A program made the translations under genes and the position numbers. 52,786 nt of DNA, from the NCBI GenBank assembly GCA_002396485.1, contig DGXZ01000086.1, forward strand, positions 10,169-62,954. The letters run 5' to 3'. Positions 8,800-16,430 of this stretch are shown here, piece after piece. The DNA is from Spartobacteria bacterium UBA5019 (GTDB lineage: Bacteria; Verrucomicrobiota; Verrucomicrobiia; Chthoniobacterales; Terrimicrobiaceae). Positions within the stretch are counted from its first letter, which is position 1, and each line of letters opens with the position of its first letter. Below the pieces are notes generated by a model. The model did not search any database. It saw nothing but the letters and a program-made list of their open reading frames with translations, and was not told where the DNA came from.

Positions 8800-9911
8800 A
8801 GGAGGCAATCTCCAGTTTGATTCCATGGAAAATCCGCGAGGGATTTCATTCCTTGCTCAACTTGGCGAATGCGCGGGCTCTGCACGAGGCTCGCTCTGCA
8901 ATTCTGAGGTCGGAGAATTTGGCCGTCAGTTTTGGTGGTGTTTTGGACGATGGACGCCCCGTTCACGGCGGGGCCGTAAAATTGCTTGCCCTTCGGGATG
9001 CGCTGCCTTGCGAGGAGCTGGAATTCTCCGTCCTTTATGCCGTCAGCAGCAGCCTTCCCCAATGCGCAGAGGCGCTCTTCAAACTTTGCCGGGCGCGCGG
9101 CATAAAAATTCTTTGGAACCAAAACGGCGTGGGATACCCCGCTTGGGCAGGAAGGGAAAGCGAGCGGTTCAACGGGCCAATGAGGCGATTGCGTGAAATG
9201 GCCGACTTCGTCATTTACCAGAGTTGCTTTTGCGAGGAGTCCGCCCATCGTTTTCTTGGTCCTTGCGATGCTCCCTCCGAGATTCTTTTCAATCCGGTCG
9301 ATGTTGAAAAATTCCAGCCTGCGTCGTCCCGCGCAGCCGACCAGCCTCTTCGGCTTCTGGCGGCTGGCACGCACGGCACTAGGGATCGGGTCATCCATGT
9401 CCTCGACATGCTGGCCATCCTGCGCAGAGAGGGAATCGATGCCACTCTCACGGTTGCTGGGAACTTCCAATGGCCAAACGGGGAGCGCGACTTTCAAAAC
9501 CACATCGCCCGTCGAGGAGTTCAAAACCATGTGCAAAGGATTTCCCGATTCTCCCAAGCCGATGCCGCGTCTCTTTACACCTCGCACCATGTCCTCATCC
9601 ACCCGAAATACCTGGATCCCTGTCCCACGGTTGTGCTTGAGGCCATGGCCTGCGGTTTGTCCATCATCGGCTCGGCAAGCGGGGGAATGCCCGAATTGGT
9701 GAGCGAGGAGTGCGGCGTTCTTGTTCCCTCCCCGCTGGACTACGACAAACTCCACACGCCCACCGGAGAGGAGTTGGCTGATGCCTTGAAAAAAGCCCTT
9801 CCTGGGTTGCCTGAAAAATCCGCTGCCGCCCGTGCCAATGCCGTTGCGCGCTTCAGCATCGGTCCGTGGGTCGATGCCCATCGCCGCATCATGGAGCATT
9901 TGCTGAAATGA
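8796..9911 (+). CDS. GT4 glycosyltransferase
   Basis: 371 residues, complete GT-B enzyme. The acceptor half has the YQSCFCEESAHRF segment common in GT4 proteins that bind lipid-linked acceptors. The donor half contains a typical strand (RLLAAGTHGTRDR), then HPKYLDPCPTVVLEAMACGL with the conserved E-x7-E glutamates and a glycine-rich SASGGMPEL loop. It overlaps both neighbours by ATGA, so it is part of the same transcript. It probably adds one sugar during repeat-unit assembly; sugar specificity is unknown. Confidence 0.85.
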   Translation: MKEAISSLIPWKIREGFHSLLNLANARALHEARSAILRSENLAVSFGGVLDDGRPVHGGAVKLLALRDALPCEELEFSVLYAVSSSLPQCAEALFKLCRARGIKILWNQNGVGYPAWAGRESERFNGPMRRLREMADFVIYQSCFCEESAHRFLGPCDAPSEILFNPVDVEKFQPASSRAADQPLRLLAAGTHGTRDRVIHVLDMLAILRREGIDATLTVAGNFQWPNGERDFQNHIARRGVQNHVQRISRFSQADAASLYTSHHVLIHPKYLDPCPTVVLEAMACGLSIIGSASGGMPELVSEECGVLVPSPLDYDKLHTPTGEELADALKKALPGLPEKSAAARANAVARFSIGPWVDAHRRIMEHLLK

Positions 9912-10885
9912 ACGATAGACCCGCCATCACGGTTTTAATGACGGTTTTCAATGGAGGCCGCTATCTTGCGCCCGCCGTCGAAAGCATCCTCTCGCAAAGC
10001 TACGCCGATTTTGAATTCCTCATCGTGGACGATGCCTCCACGGATGGAAGTATCGAGGTGCTGCGCTCTTTCGCGGCGGGGGATTCTCGCATCAGACTTC
10101 TTCTCAACGATCGCAACAAGGGCCAGACGGCTTGCCTCAATCAAGGTCTTCGTGAAGCGAAGGGTAGATGGATCGCGCGGCAGGATGCCGACGACCTTTC
10201 GCTTCCGGGGCGTCTTGCCGCGCAGTGGGCGGTAATTCGGTCCTGCCCCGACCTTGTTCTGGTGGGCGTGAATGGCTGGATCATTGACGAAAAAGGAGCC
10301 TGCTCCGGACTCATTCATGCACCGCTGCACGATTCCGGAATCCGCTGGTCGATGCCTTTCAGGAATCCTTTCATACACACTGGCGTCATGTTTCGAGCTG
10401 GCGAAGGCTTTTACGATGAGGAATTCAAAATCTGCCAGGATTGGGAATTCTGGAGCCGCCTCGCAGAGCGTGGACGCCTTGCCAATCTCCCTGATCGTTT
10501 TGTGGCCTACCGCCATAGCGAAAAATCCCTCTCCCACGCTTCGGCAGAGCAAACAGAAATCGAATCTGGCAAGATTGTCAGCCGCATTTGGCTTGGTCGA
10601 TTCGGTGAAGAACTTGTTCGATCATCGCTTCTCGCAAGTTTCAGGAACGGGTTGACCTCTGAAAACCGACGCATTTTTTGGAATTTTTACGGGGATATGA
10701 GGATGCGTTGCACCCTTGGCGACACAAGGCAGGCGGCCGCTCTTCATCACATGCAGACCGCAGGGGGCATTGGTGGAAAAAATATTTCCGCATTTGCCGC
10801 CGAATTGCTGGCAGCCCTTCGCGAGTCGCCGCTTTGGTCCCTCTGGGTTCTTCGCGAGAGACTCTTCATGAAATCCCAATTATGA
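9908..10885 (+). CDS. GT2 glycosyltransferase
   Basis: 325 residues from ATG 9908 (ATGA overlap). A canonical GT-A N-terminus (ITVLMTVFNGGRYLAPAVES) is followed by the donor-site DDASTDGS and the metal-binding DADD in ARQDADDLSLPGR. A C-terminal acceptor region ends with basic residues and one aromatic-rich segment. It is the last + strand gene before an inverted gene, whose stop lies directly inside its end (10880-10885 overlap, convergent). Family assignment is firm. Confidence 0.87.
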   Translation: MNDRPAITVLMTVFNGGRYLAPAVESILSQSYADFEFLIVDDASTDGSIEVLRSFAAGDSRIRLLLNDRNKGQTACLNQGLREAKGRWIARQDADDLSLPGRLAAQWAVIRSCPDLVLVGVNGWIIDEKGACSGLIHAPLHDSGIRWSMPFRNPFIHTGVMFRAGEGFYDEEFKICQDWEFWSRLAERGRLANLPDRFVAYRHSEKSLSHASAEQTEIESGKIVSRIWLGRFGEELVRSSLLASFRNGLTSENRRIFWNFYGDMRMRCTLGDTRQAAALHHMQTAGGIGGKNISAFAAELLAALRESPLWSLWVLRERLFMKSQL

Positions 10886-11851
10886 CCTGAGCTTTTTGTC
10901 GAGAAGGCACACGGCATATTGCTTTGACCAAAAAAGCCACCGCTGGGAATTGCTCATCGACATCCATTTTTCGAATCCAGCCGGGAGATTTTTTTCGAGC
11001 AAATCCACCCAAAGACTGCGAACGGCGTCACGATTGCGTGACGCCGATTTTTTTTGTCCCGCTTCGACGGTTGCCCGCCTCAACGCGGGATTTTTTTTGA
11101 GGTGGGAGAGAAGTTCGAGGAGTTCGGTTTTTGATCGTGCCATGAAATACTCGATTCCGTCCTTGGCTTCAGCTGCACAGGCGCTGTCGCAGCCGGATAT
11201 GAATGGCACCCCGGCGATCCATGCGTTGTAGAGTTTGGTGGCAGGCTTGTGGAGATGCCGGGCGCTGGAAAAATCCCTCACCGCCAGCACGGCATCGGCG
11301 GCCGAATAGTCGTGCCACGCGTCGGCCTTTTGAATCCGCAGCTGCAATCCGCACTCCTCTTGTAATTCTTTTTTGAAATCCTCCGTTCTCAACTCGGGGG
11401 CGAGATTTTGTTCGTCGCCAAAGAACGCCACAGTTTCAAACGCATCGCCCCGCGCGGGGTTGCGTGGAATGAGATTTGGCTGCGGCCAGTGGGGCATGAA
11501 GATCGATCCGGGAAGGCGCTTCGCATGCGCTGCGTTTTGCAGAATCTGAAGCTGCGCGCCGGGATGCGGCAGAAAGTCGGCCACCACGGCGGCGATGAAT
11601 TGATGCCTTGAGGCGCGGAATTTCGGCGGCAGGAAATTGGACAGCGTGACCACGATTCCGGTTTCGGGGAGGCTTTGAACGATCGATGAATCCACTTCAT
11701 CGCGCACGGCCATCCATGTTTGAAAAAGCCAGGCCTGCGCCGAGGCCGCCTTGCCGCTTGGAAGGAGATCGGGGACCCCTCCGGCCTCCCACTTGGCCCG
11801 TCGCTCCTTGTCGGGAAGATGGTGTTCCGGTATGAAAAACTGGATATGCAC
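10880..11851 (-). CDS. Glycosyltransferase-like protein, inverted in the cluster
   Basis: 323 residues. Weak GT-B character: a Rossmann-like strand FETVAFFGDEQNL, then HLHKPATKLYNAWIAGVPFI, which is how many family 1/4-like or capsule-related transferases bind the donor phosphate, and a C-terminal helix-rich end. It lacks the clear E-x7-E of the other GT4 genes here. It is the only minus-strand gene in the cluster, sharing a 19-base divergent gap with the acetyltransferase at 11871 and converging with the GT2 gene. It could have been acquired or inverted separately. The molecular function is an inference. Confidence 0.5.
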   Translation of the reverse strand: MHIQFFIPEHHLPDKERRAKWEAGGVPDLLPSGKAASAQAWLFQTWMAVRDEVDSSIVQSLPETGIVVTLSNFLPPKFRASRHQFIAAVVADFLPHPGAQLQILQNAAHAKRLPGSIFMPHWPQPNLIPRNPARGDAFETVAFFGDEQNLAPELRTEDFKKELQEECGLQLRIQKADAWHDYSAADAVLAVRDFSSARHLHKPATKLYNAWIAGVPFISGCDSACAAEAKDGIEYFMARSKTELLELLSHLKKNPALRRATVEAGQKKSASRNRDAVRSLWVDLLEKNLPAGFEKWMSMSNSQRWLFWSKQYAVCLLDKKLRS

Positions 11852-11870
11852 GTTATCGACCGCTGAAACA

Positions 11871-12353
11871 ATGGCTGGAATCTTTCAAGATTGGAAGGCC
11901 AACAAGGGAAACCCCAAAGGACGCATCGTGCTTTGCTTCTTCCGGCTTTGTCAGAGTATCCGCCGCACCCCGTTCTGGCCACTTGGGCTCCCGGTTCTCG
12001 GTCTTTATGTGGTTTTGATCCATTGGATCATGGGTATCGAACTCGACTACAAGTCGGATATCGGCCCGGGCTTGGCACTCCATCACGGAATGAAACTCGT
12101 CGTTCATCACAAGGTGAAGATCGGCGCGGGCTGTGTGCTTCGGCAATTTGTCACCATCGGGGAGAAGGCTCCCGGTGGCCCCGTGCCCGTTTTGGGCGAG
12201 CGAGTGGAGGTGGGAGCGAATGCCGTCATTCTCGGAGGCATCCATCTGGGTGATGAATCTGTAATCGGCGCTGGATCGGTCGTTTTGCATGATGTGCCGC
12301 CCCGCGCGGTGGTGGCTGGAAACCCCGCACGAGTCCTTCGCATCAACACGTGA
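11871..12353 (+). CDS. Hexapeptide-repeat acetyltransferase (CysE/colanic-acid type)
   Basis: 160 residues from ATG 11871; the longer frame from 11751 runs antisense through the neighbouring gene and is not family-like. After a hydrophobic N-terminal segment come left-handed beta-helix repeats (DIGPGLALHHGMKLVVHHKV, then IGAGCVLRQFVTIGE and VGANAVILGGIHLGDESVIG). The paired histidines in LALHHG are in the position of the serine-acetyltransferase/WcaB catalytic His. It ends with the conserved VVAGNPAR. It probably O-acetylates a sugar in this cluster. The stop overlaps the next GTG. Confidence 0.82.
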   Translation: MAGIFQDWKANKGNPKGRIVLCFFRLCQSIRRTPFWPLGLPVLGLYVVLIHWIMGIELDYKSDIGPGLALHHGMKLVVHHKVKIGAGCVLRQFVTIGEKAPGGPVPVLGERVEVGANAVILGGIHLGDESVIGAGSVVLHDVPPRAVVAGNPARVLRINT

Positions 12354-13432
12354 AAATCCTTTTCCTATCAAGCCACGCGCACTGGATTCTCGATGAAACA
12401 CAACAGCGCACCTCGGGCGGAGCCGAGCTCCAGGTGGCTCTGCTGGCACGCCAGTTGGCAATGACCAACCACGATGTCATCATCGCAGCGGGAGACACCG
12501 GACAGGCTGATCACATTCTTCTTCAAGGCGTCAAAATCAGAAACGTCGGCAAATTTCACACTGGCCGGTTCGGAGAAATGTTGGGCGCGATGCCCCGTGT
12601 CTTCACAGTTCTGCGCGAAGAGAAACCCGACTGGGTTGTCGTCATGGGATGGACCGCATGGCTTTTTGCCTTGTGGCTTTTCCGGCCTCTTCTCGGCTAC
12701 AAGCTCGATTTCATTTGTGCACTCGACAGCGAGATCAATGGAGCTTTCGTTCGCGAGAAGCCCGTTCTTGGCAGGTTGTTTGATTTTGCGGTGCGTCGAT
12801 GTGACGCCCGACACGCCATCACCAGAGACCAGCGGGATGTTTTCACAAAGCGCGGCATGTCTGCCACCCTTTACAGGTATCTGATTTTTCCACGAAAAAC
12901 GCAGCTGCCATCTGCTAAAGCCGTCGATTTTCTCTGGGTCTCCCGCTGTCAAACGATCAAACGCCCGCATCTTTTCCTTGATCTCGTCGAGGCCATGCCC
13001 GGCAGTTCCTTTGAAATGATCTGCCCTCCCGAGAATTGCGAACTTTGGGAATCTGTGGCATCTCGTGCTTCGAATCTTCCGAACCTCCGATTCGTTGAAA
13101 GCGTTCCCTACCACGAAATTCAGAGTCGCTACGATGCGGCTCGGGTTTTTGTGAATACCTCGGAGTGGGAGGGATGGCCGAACAGCTTCATTCAGTCGGG
13201 GCTGGGGCGGACGGCTTTGCTTTCGCTGGCGGTGAATCCGGATGGGATTTTCGAGCGATTCGGGCTGGGGTGCTATGCCGCAGGAGAGTTTGAGAAGCTC
13301 AAGGCTTATGCCGAAAGCATGATTGCCGATGCGGCTGTGCTTGAAGGTATGCAGTCTGGTTGCGCGAGCTTTGTCGCGGAGATGCACGACAATACCAAGG
13401 AGACGGAGGCGTTTCTTGGGGGAATCCGGTAG
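12350..13432 (+). CDS. GT4 glycosyltransferase
   Basis: 360 residues starting at GTG 12350 (GTGA overlap). The N-terminus has the GT4 acceptor loop SGGAELQVALLARQLA, and the donor half carries FVNTSEWEGWPNSFIQSGLG, where the second conserved glutamate has been replaced (Q in FIQSG). That substitution is seen in some GT4 members but is worth noting. It ends at 13432 directly against the convergent nucleotidyltransferase gene, with no intervening base and no visible terminator. It is the last gene of the polysaccharide cluster. Confidence 0.8.
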   Translation: MKILFLSSHAHWILDETQQRTSGGAELQVALLARQLAMTNHDVIIAAGDTGQADHILLQGVKIRNVGKFHTGRFGEMLGAMPRVFTVLREEKPDWVVVMGWTAWLFALWLFRPLLGYKLDFICALDSEINGAFVREKPVLGRLFDFAVRRCDARHAITRDQRDVFTKRGMSATLYRYLIFPRKTQLPSAKAVDFLWVSRCQTIKRPHLFLDLVEAMPGSSFEMICPPENCELWESVASRASNLPNLRFVESVPYHEIQSRYDAARVFVNTSEWEGWPNSFIQSGLGRTALLSLAVNPDGIFERFGLGCYAAGEFEKLKAYAESMIADAAVLEGMQSGCASFVAEMHDNTKETEAFLGGIR

Positions 13433-13888
13433 CTATTCGGCGGCTTGTTTTTTCAATTTCAGCGTTTGATTCAGGAGCGGAAGATGAGCGATATCCTTTG
13501 GGCGGCGAATGTATTTCTTGCTGGCGATAATTCTTTGCAGCGGTAGGACGCGGATTTGTCGCCCAAGCCACTCCAGCACTTCGGCTCGTTCATACTCGTC
13601 GGCGAAGGTTTTCAAACCATCGATGCGATAGAGAAAATTCACTAATGTGTCGTCCTCGAGAGCCACAACGGTGCGAGCGAGGATCTCAGCGCCAAGTTTT
13701 TTTGCGATATCAAGCGCTTTGACATAGCGGCGCTCTGGCAGTTCCAGCCAAATGTCGGTATCCAAGGTGGTGGCGGGAACCCCTTGCAGAATGGCTGCCG
13801 TCATTCCGGCGAATTGAAACCGAATGCCTTCCTCTGCGAGCGCGTCAACAAGCCGAGCGAGCGCAGATGGGCTTGGTGCATCGCCCAT
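13433..13888 (-). CDS. Nucleotidyltransferase-fold protein (toxin-like)
   Basis: 151 residues from ATG 13888. The segment FQFAGMTAAILQGVPATTLDTDIWLELP matches the minimal nucleotidyltransferases in which the G-S motif is degenerate and the catalytic aspartates appear as DTDI. A later LVNFLYRIDGL carries a third acidic residue, and the end has conserved RIIASKKYIRRPKDIAHLP. A longer frame begins at 13999, but its first 37 residues are the shadow of a small upstream gene, so I prefer 13888. Such proteins occur as toxins or as metabolic regulators with a short upstream partner. Function is inferred from fold only. Confidence 0.68.
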   Translation of the reverse strand: MGDAPSPSALARLVDALAEEGIRFQFAGMTAAILQGVPATTLDTDIWLELPERRYVKALDIAKKLGAEILARTVVALEDDTLVNFLYRIDGLKTFADEYERAEVLEWLGRQIRVLPLQRIIASKKYIRRPKDIAHLPLLNQTLKLKKQAAE

Positions 13889-13977
13889 CTTTCGTCGGGT
13901 GTGGCTGAGAGGCTTCGGGCGAACAGGATTCTTTCGTGCTCGCTGAGGCCGGGGACTTTTTTCAGAAGCCTTGCCAT
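13801..13977 (-). CDS. Small partner protein upstream of the nucleotidyltransferase
   Basis: A 58-residue frame beginning at ATG 13977 and ending at TGA 13801-13803, overlapping the nucleotidyltransferase gene out of frame by 88 bases. It reads MARLLKKVPGLSEHERILFA, then a characteristic ATPDERWAMHQAHLRSLGL segment. That combination (a helix with leading Arg/Leu, then 'TPDERW', then 'H..LRSLGL') is what I recall for the short proteins encoded just before this class of nucleotidyltransferase. Purely by position it may be an antitoxin-like partner. Overlap and family resemblance both argue that it is real. Confidence 0.6.
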   Translation of the reverse strand: MARLLKKVPGLSEHERILFARSLSATPDERWAMHQAHLRSLGLLTRSQRKAFGFNSPE

Positions 13978-14001
13978 GCTCTGGCGTTTTTTTTTTCACC
14001 T

Positions 14002-14057
14002 ACCAAAGGCTATGCCGCTCCACTCGATGAGTCAACGCAGCGTGCCGAGCCTTTGGT
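14002..14057. promoter_or_regulatory. Inverted repeat upstream of the two-gene nucleotidyltransferase unit
   Basis: The 10-base arms ACCAAAGGCT (14002-14011) and AGCCTTTGGT (14048-14057) are exact reverse complements, 36 bases apart. They lie 25-80 bases upstream of the small partner gene on the minus strand and downstream of the GNAT gene. No T-run follows on either strand, so a terminator is less likely than an operator or a recombination remnant. Confidence 0.35.
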
Positions 14058-14126
14058 GATTCATTGATTGAAGGGATGGTTGCCGTGTCGTCCGATTTCT
14101 GGCGAATTTTTTCGTAGCGATTCCGG

Positions 14127-14585
14127 CTAAGGCAGTGTCCTGAACAACACGCTGATTGGCAGATCCTGCAGCATCGTGCGCTGCAGCATTTCAAAACCAC
14201 AGCGCTGAAAGAGCTTCTCCGCAGACTCCGTGAAAACATGCAACCGCTTCGCTCCCGCAGCCGCCGCCAACTCGATAGCCGCTTGCACAAGCTCCAAGCC
14301 ATGTCCGAGCCCCCGCCTCTGCGGAACCACATATAGACTGGCAAGCCATGGATCCAAATCCAGCCGCGCCGGACAATCGCCGAAAACCACGCTCACCGAT
14401 CCCACCAACTCCATCCCCTCATGCCAAACAAGCGTCGCAGGCAAGGAACCATCCGCTTTTTGATTCAAAAATTCTGCAAGAGCAGTCTGCAAATCCCAAT
14501 CCGCGTAAAGATGTTTCCACTCCGCAGCATGCAAAGCAGCCAGCTCATCGCGAAAAAATGGAACATCCGCAAGGTGCGAAATCAT
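14127..14585 (-). CDS. GNAT-family N-acetyltransferase
   Basis: 152 residues from ATG 14585; the longer frame to 14636 lacks family-like residues. The GNAT fold is clear: an LVGSVSVVFGD beta-4-like strand, then ASLYVVPQRRGLGHGLEL, the acetyl-CoA pyrophosphate loop (R-R-G-L-G-H-G), and RLHVFTESAEKLFQRCGFEM at the C-terminus. It is a small single-domain enzyme acetylating an unknown amine. No DUF1778-type antitoxin is adjacent, so a TacT-type toxin role is not supported. Confidence 0.83.
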   Translation of the reverse strand: MISHLADVPFFRDELAALHAAEWKHLYADWDLQTALAEFLNQKADGSLPATLVWHEGMELVGSVSVVFGDCPARLDLDPWLASLYVVPQRRGLGHGLELVQAAIELAAAAGAKRLHVFTESAEKLFQRCGFEMLQRTMLQDLPISVLFRTLP

Positions 14586-14626
14586 AGGGCGACAGACTCT
14601 AAAAAATGCATCTCTGATCAAAATGT

Positions 14627-15560
14627 CTATGACCACATTTTAGAAGCCATGTAAAGAGGCAGGTGGCGTTTGGCGGAACTGGCCTGTCCGCGTGGGACTT
14701 TGCCGCTGAGAAGGAAGGAGAACGGAGGTTGATACTTGGCCTGAAAGGAGGCGAGGCTTTCGGACTGGGTGACTTGGCCAGATTTGACCTCCGCAGGAAT
14801 GGCCCTGCCTTGGTGTTCGCAAAGAAACTCCACTTCAGCCTGTCCCTCCCGCCAACAAGCGGTCGGCCAACCGAGGGCGTGGAATTCCTGCGCAACGAAA
14901 TTTTCAGCGTAGTAGCCTTAGCAGGAACCATAGTCCTGTCGCATGATGTTTGTCATGGGCAGGCGGTTCAAGGCTCCCAGCATGCCGATATCGAAGACTT
15001 TTAGTGTGAAAAAATTCTCCTTCGACTGTGCAGCGAAGGGGAGATAGCCGCTGTTGGCAATCGGATGCCGGAGAATGACCCCTGAAGCCTGCAACTAGTC
15101 GATGACTCCGGCCATTCAGTCATAGCCACGCAGACCGGGTATGGCTTCTTTGAATGCGGCAAGCACATCTGGCATGCCACCCACGGCGAGATACATCGTG
15201 AATTCCCTCCACAGCAAACCATGCACAGCCTCGCTTGGCAGGTGCGTTGCGGAGAGATTTTGGAAGTGCGTAGCCAAGGCTGTATCAGGCCCCGCGAGCA
15301 GGAACTCCTAGACTTCGCCAACCAGATAAGATACCTCGCCCAAATGAACCCCGAGAAGATATCCGACCGCACAGACCGCGAGAGATGGCATCTGCTCCGC
15401 GAAGTATTTCAGCGAAGTCAAAGCACTGGGGCATTCCTGGATTTCATAAAAAAAGAAGGTCTGCAGCGGCATCGATCGGCTACCTTGCACGAGGGCAAGG
15501 TCCTGCAAGATACGTGATCTTTCCTCGAACATTTTTCCATGTGAATTATCCCAGTTCACT
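14627..15560 (-). pseudogene. Decayed DUF4143/AAA-family ATPase
   Basis: Read in one frame on the minus strand from about 15560 to the stop at 14627, this gives the C-terminal two thirds of a typical 'ATPase/DUF4143' protein. In order: RILQDLALVQGSRSMPLQT, FFFYEIQECPSALTSLKYF, VCAVGYLLGVHLGE, LLWREFTMYLAVGGMPDVL, NSGYLPFAAQSKENFF, VFDIGMLGALNRLP, GYYAENFVAQEFHALGW and IPAEVKSGQ. Four nonsense codons interrupt it at 15308 (TAG), 15116 (TGA), 15095 (TAG) and 14918 (TAA). Two of them sit where Trp is expected. The Walker B Asp has become Tyr and the Walker A region is missing. No frameshift is needed. The 41 bases between 14585 and 14627 hold nothing recognisable. Confidence 0.82.
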
Positions 15561-15594
15561 TTTGAACGGTCGCTGACATCATGAGGATTCCAAC

Positions 15595-15623
15595 TTGACG
15601 CCGCGCGGCGCTTGGAGTTTATT
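15595..15623 (+). promoter_or_regulatory. Putative sigma-70 promoter
   Basis: TTGACG (15595-15600), a 17-base spacer and TTTATT (15618-15623) give a housekeeping-type promoter with an excellent -35 and a moderate -10. It is about 30 bases ahead of the small membrane-protein gene starting at 15654. The spacer is GC-rich with a short self-complementary stretch. Confidence 0.5.
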
Positions 15624-15653
15624 TGTAAACCCTTAGTCGCAAACAACCCAATC

Positions 15654-15977
15654 ATGCCCAAACAACTCATATCCACAGCTGCCTGCTCCTTAGCCGTTCT
15701 CCTCAGCCTTTGGTTCCTTGTGTCCAATTGGAACAATCAGAACCTTCAGCAAGGCCTTCAAAACCAGCAGGATAAAATTCAAGTCTACCAGCTGTCAATC
15801 CAAAGCCAGCAGCAGCAGTTGCAAGCCCAGCAACAACTCATCGACTCCGCAGCCCAACTTGCAAACCAAGTCGGGCCTTCGGTGATTCGCGATCTCGCGA
15901 CGCTGCAGCTCCAAAACAAAAACCAAAAGATCGCCACACTGCTCAAAAAATACGGCATCGAAACCAAAGCCAACTAA
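15654..15977 (+). CDS. Small membrane-anchored coiled-coil protein
   Basis: 107 residues from ATG 15654. One N-terminal TM segment (LISTAACSLAVLLSLWFLV) is followed by a glutamine-rich heptad region (QNLQQGLQNQQDKIQVYQLS) extending to ~residue 70, and a short C-terminal helix. No catalytic motif is present. I do not recognise the family. It is followed 21 bases later by a protein with the same architecture, suggesting the two form a complex at the inner membrane. A promoter precedes it. Confidence 0.55.
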   Translation: MPKQLISTAACSLAVLLSLWFLVSNWNNQNLQQGLQNQQDKIQVYQLSIQSQQQQLQAQQQLIDSAAQLANQVGPSVIRDLATLQLQNKNQKIATLLKKYGIETKAN

Positions 15978-15998
15978 GCAACCCCCACCATCAAAGCC

Positions 15999-16409
15999 AT
16001 GGAAGACTACACCATCGAAGATTCGACCTTGCAGAGCAGCGGCCCTGAAAACATCCACCTTCCCCTTGCTTTATTGGCACTTGCCTTTGCGATTTTTCTT
16101 TTCGCTCAAATCAGCAGTCTTGGTCAAAACGGCCGCAGCATGAGATGGCAGACCGAAAATCTGGATCGCCAGATCGTCTCACTGGTCGAATCGGAAAAAA
16201 ATCTGGGCAATCTCGTCAAACAACGCGAGTCCCTCGTTGAGCAATCCCAGCAGGTTCAAGCCCGCTACACCGAGATGCTCACCGATCTCATCAAACTCGC
16301 CGAAACGGATGCCGACGCCCGTTCCGTTGTGGACAAGTATAAAATCCAGCGCCAGCAAAACCAACAAGCAGCACCCGCTGCCGGTGCGACTCCCCAGTCC
16401 ACTCCCTGA
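15999..16409 (+). CDS. Membrane-anchored coiled-coil protein
   Basis: 136 residues: a short cytoplasmic N-terminus, one TM segment (LPLALLALAFAIFLFAQIS), then a helical region rich in Gln and Glu (residues ~55-115) and a Pro/Ala-rich tail. It is similar in layout to the preceding protein and in the same transcript. Unrecognised family. The coiled-coil suggests oligomerisation or a scaffold role. The next gene starts 21 bases downstream. Confidence 0.55.
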   Translation: MEDYTIEDSTLQSSGPENIHLPLALLALAFAIFLFAQISSLGQNGRSMRWQTENLDRQIVSLVESEKNLGNLVKQRESLVEQSQQVQARYTEMLTDLIKLAETDADARSVVDKYKIQRQQNQQAAPAAGATPQSTP

Positions 16410-16430
16410 TCCCGCCCTGTACTGTCCGGC

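Noticed and set aside
11389..11982. Long minus-strand frame of 197 codons
   Set aside because: Overlaps the glycosyltransferase-like gene in another frame and has no family-like composition.
13433..13999. The nucleotidyltransferase starting at 13999
   Set aside because: The first 37 residues are basic low-complexity and coincide with the out-of-frame small gene; ATG 13888 is at the true domain edge.
14127..14585. GNAT gene as a TacT-type toxin
   Set aside because: There is no upstream ribbon-helix-helix antitoxin, and the gene is preceded by pseudogene sequence.
14663..15004. A 113-codon + strand frame
   Set aside because: It is the antisense shadow of the DUF4143 pseudogene; the minus-strand frame has the family residues.
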